Shown here: positions 63,446 to 64,000 of the stretch, one piece after another | Layout of the letters: the number at the start of each line of letters is the position of its first letter | How positions within the stretch are numbered: the first letter of the stretch is position 1 | Assembly: GCA_949316235.1 (NCBI GenBank) | Contig: OX438759.1 | Span: 12,003,618-12,067,617, forward strand | Source of the DNA: Oegoconia quadripuncta | Lineage: Eukaryota; Arthropoda; Insecta; Lepidoptera; Autostichidae | Length of the DNA stretch: 64,000 nt | Direction of reading: 5' to 3' | The notes under the pieces: generated by a model | The model's database searches: none | Seen by the model: the letters and a program-made list of their open reading frames with translations, nothing else | Told to the model about the DNA's origin: nothing | Translations under genes and position numbers: made by a program

Positions 63446-64000
63446 TGTAATATTAGTAATAATTCTGGTCCTCAAGAATTTGATTGTTTTTTGGCATCGA
63501 CAAGAAAACTTTCTTATCTTAATATCTTTATTGTACACACAACTGTTACAGAAATATGCATTGTGTAAAAAATGTACTTGGTATATTTGTGAGAGTGAAG
63601 GTGTACAATATATTCAAAATTATGTTTGGATAATGGATGGATTCTTATTGAGCTGGGATAATTAGGCGATGCAATAGGTAATTTTTTAATGGTTATGTTT
63701 TTTGGGCTTGTTTTCCGTTGTCAAATTTTCATAAGTTATGACCAAAGTATTAGTGATATATTACGAGCTTTTGATATTAGGGATAACAAAGCCAAGAGAT
63801 ATGATTCTCGTTCCTTGACTAAATTTTAATGGCATATGTGCAGTTGTGGAATGAAAGGTTCGTCAGGTTTCTATTTCTTTCTATCTTAAAGTTGACTTTT
63901 GCTTGTAGACAAATTGTTGCTTTGACATTCAACGCTAACATGACGTTGGTACCGCATTATGACATATTTATTTATTTACCGACCTTTTCCGAGCTCACGA
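63446..64000. other. Nothing recognised; GNPAT intron 10 presumed
   Basis: AT-rich, with no candidate terminal GNPAT exon. Confidence 0.4.

Noticed and set aside
63237..63665. 142-codon + ORF as the last GNPAT exon
   Set aside because: Its first part is a LINE tail. Reading from the acceptor-like site near 63550 in the required phase gives no GNPAT-like end or peroxisomal signal.

Overview
The window looks like nuclear DNA of a moth or butterfly. It is AT-rich, its genes are split into short GC-richer exons with GT-AG introns, and it is full of tRNA-headed SINEs, tails of RTE, CR1 and Jockey-type LINEs, and small foldback or terminal-inverted-repeat elements. I know these repeat styles from Lepidoptera, but I cannot name the species. 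All exon calls come from reading splice sites and frame continuity by eye; no transcript evidence was available.

Two host genes lie head to tail on the + strand. The first (4458-26823) is a MOV10-like superfamily 1 RNA helicase. Fifteen visible exons join in frame into about 710 residues carrying helicase motifs I, II, III, IV, V and VI. The N-terminal part lies upstream of the window. The second (37657 to beyond 62309) is GNPAT, the peroxisomal dihydroxyacetone-phosphate acyltransferase that starts ether-lipid synthesis. Ten exons give about 620 residues with all four acyltransferase motifs. The last short exon, expected to hold the C-terminal peroxisomal signal, is not in the window. The two genes share no pathway that I can see.

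Layout: 1-4457 repeats, with no exon recognised; 4458-26823 the helicase gene, whose introns hold a decayed Jockey-like LINE (6700-8440), nested inverted repeats (12993-14007), a minisatellite split by a LINE (15173-17135), a LINE with an inverted 5' part (18520-18795) and many SINEs; 26824-37656 intergenic, with scattered SINEs and LINE tails and a 19-unit 42-bp minisatellite; 37657-62309 GNPAT, whose first intron holds a complete two-LTR Ty3/gypsy element (38779-46240) with near-identical LTRs but a large internal deletion; 62310-64000 a SINE and a LINE tail.

The most unusual points are local. A piece of helicase exon 12 is copied into intron 10 with its splice acceptor mutated. A minisatellite starts exactly at a 5' splice site and repeats donor-like motifs. 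SINE, MITE and other repeat ends sit within a few bases of several splice sites. A very young LTR insertion lacks part of gag, the protease and half of the reverse transcriptase, so it probably depended on enzymes supplied by another copy. I found no evidence of a new multi-gene system.
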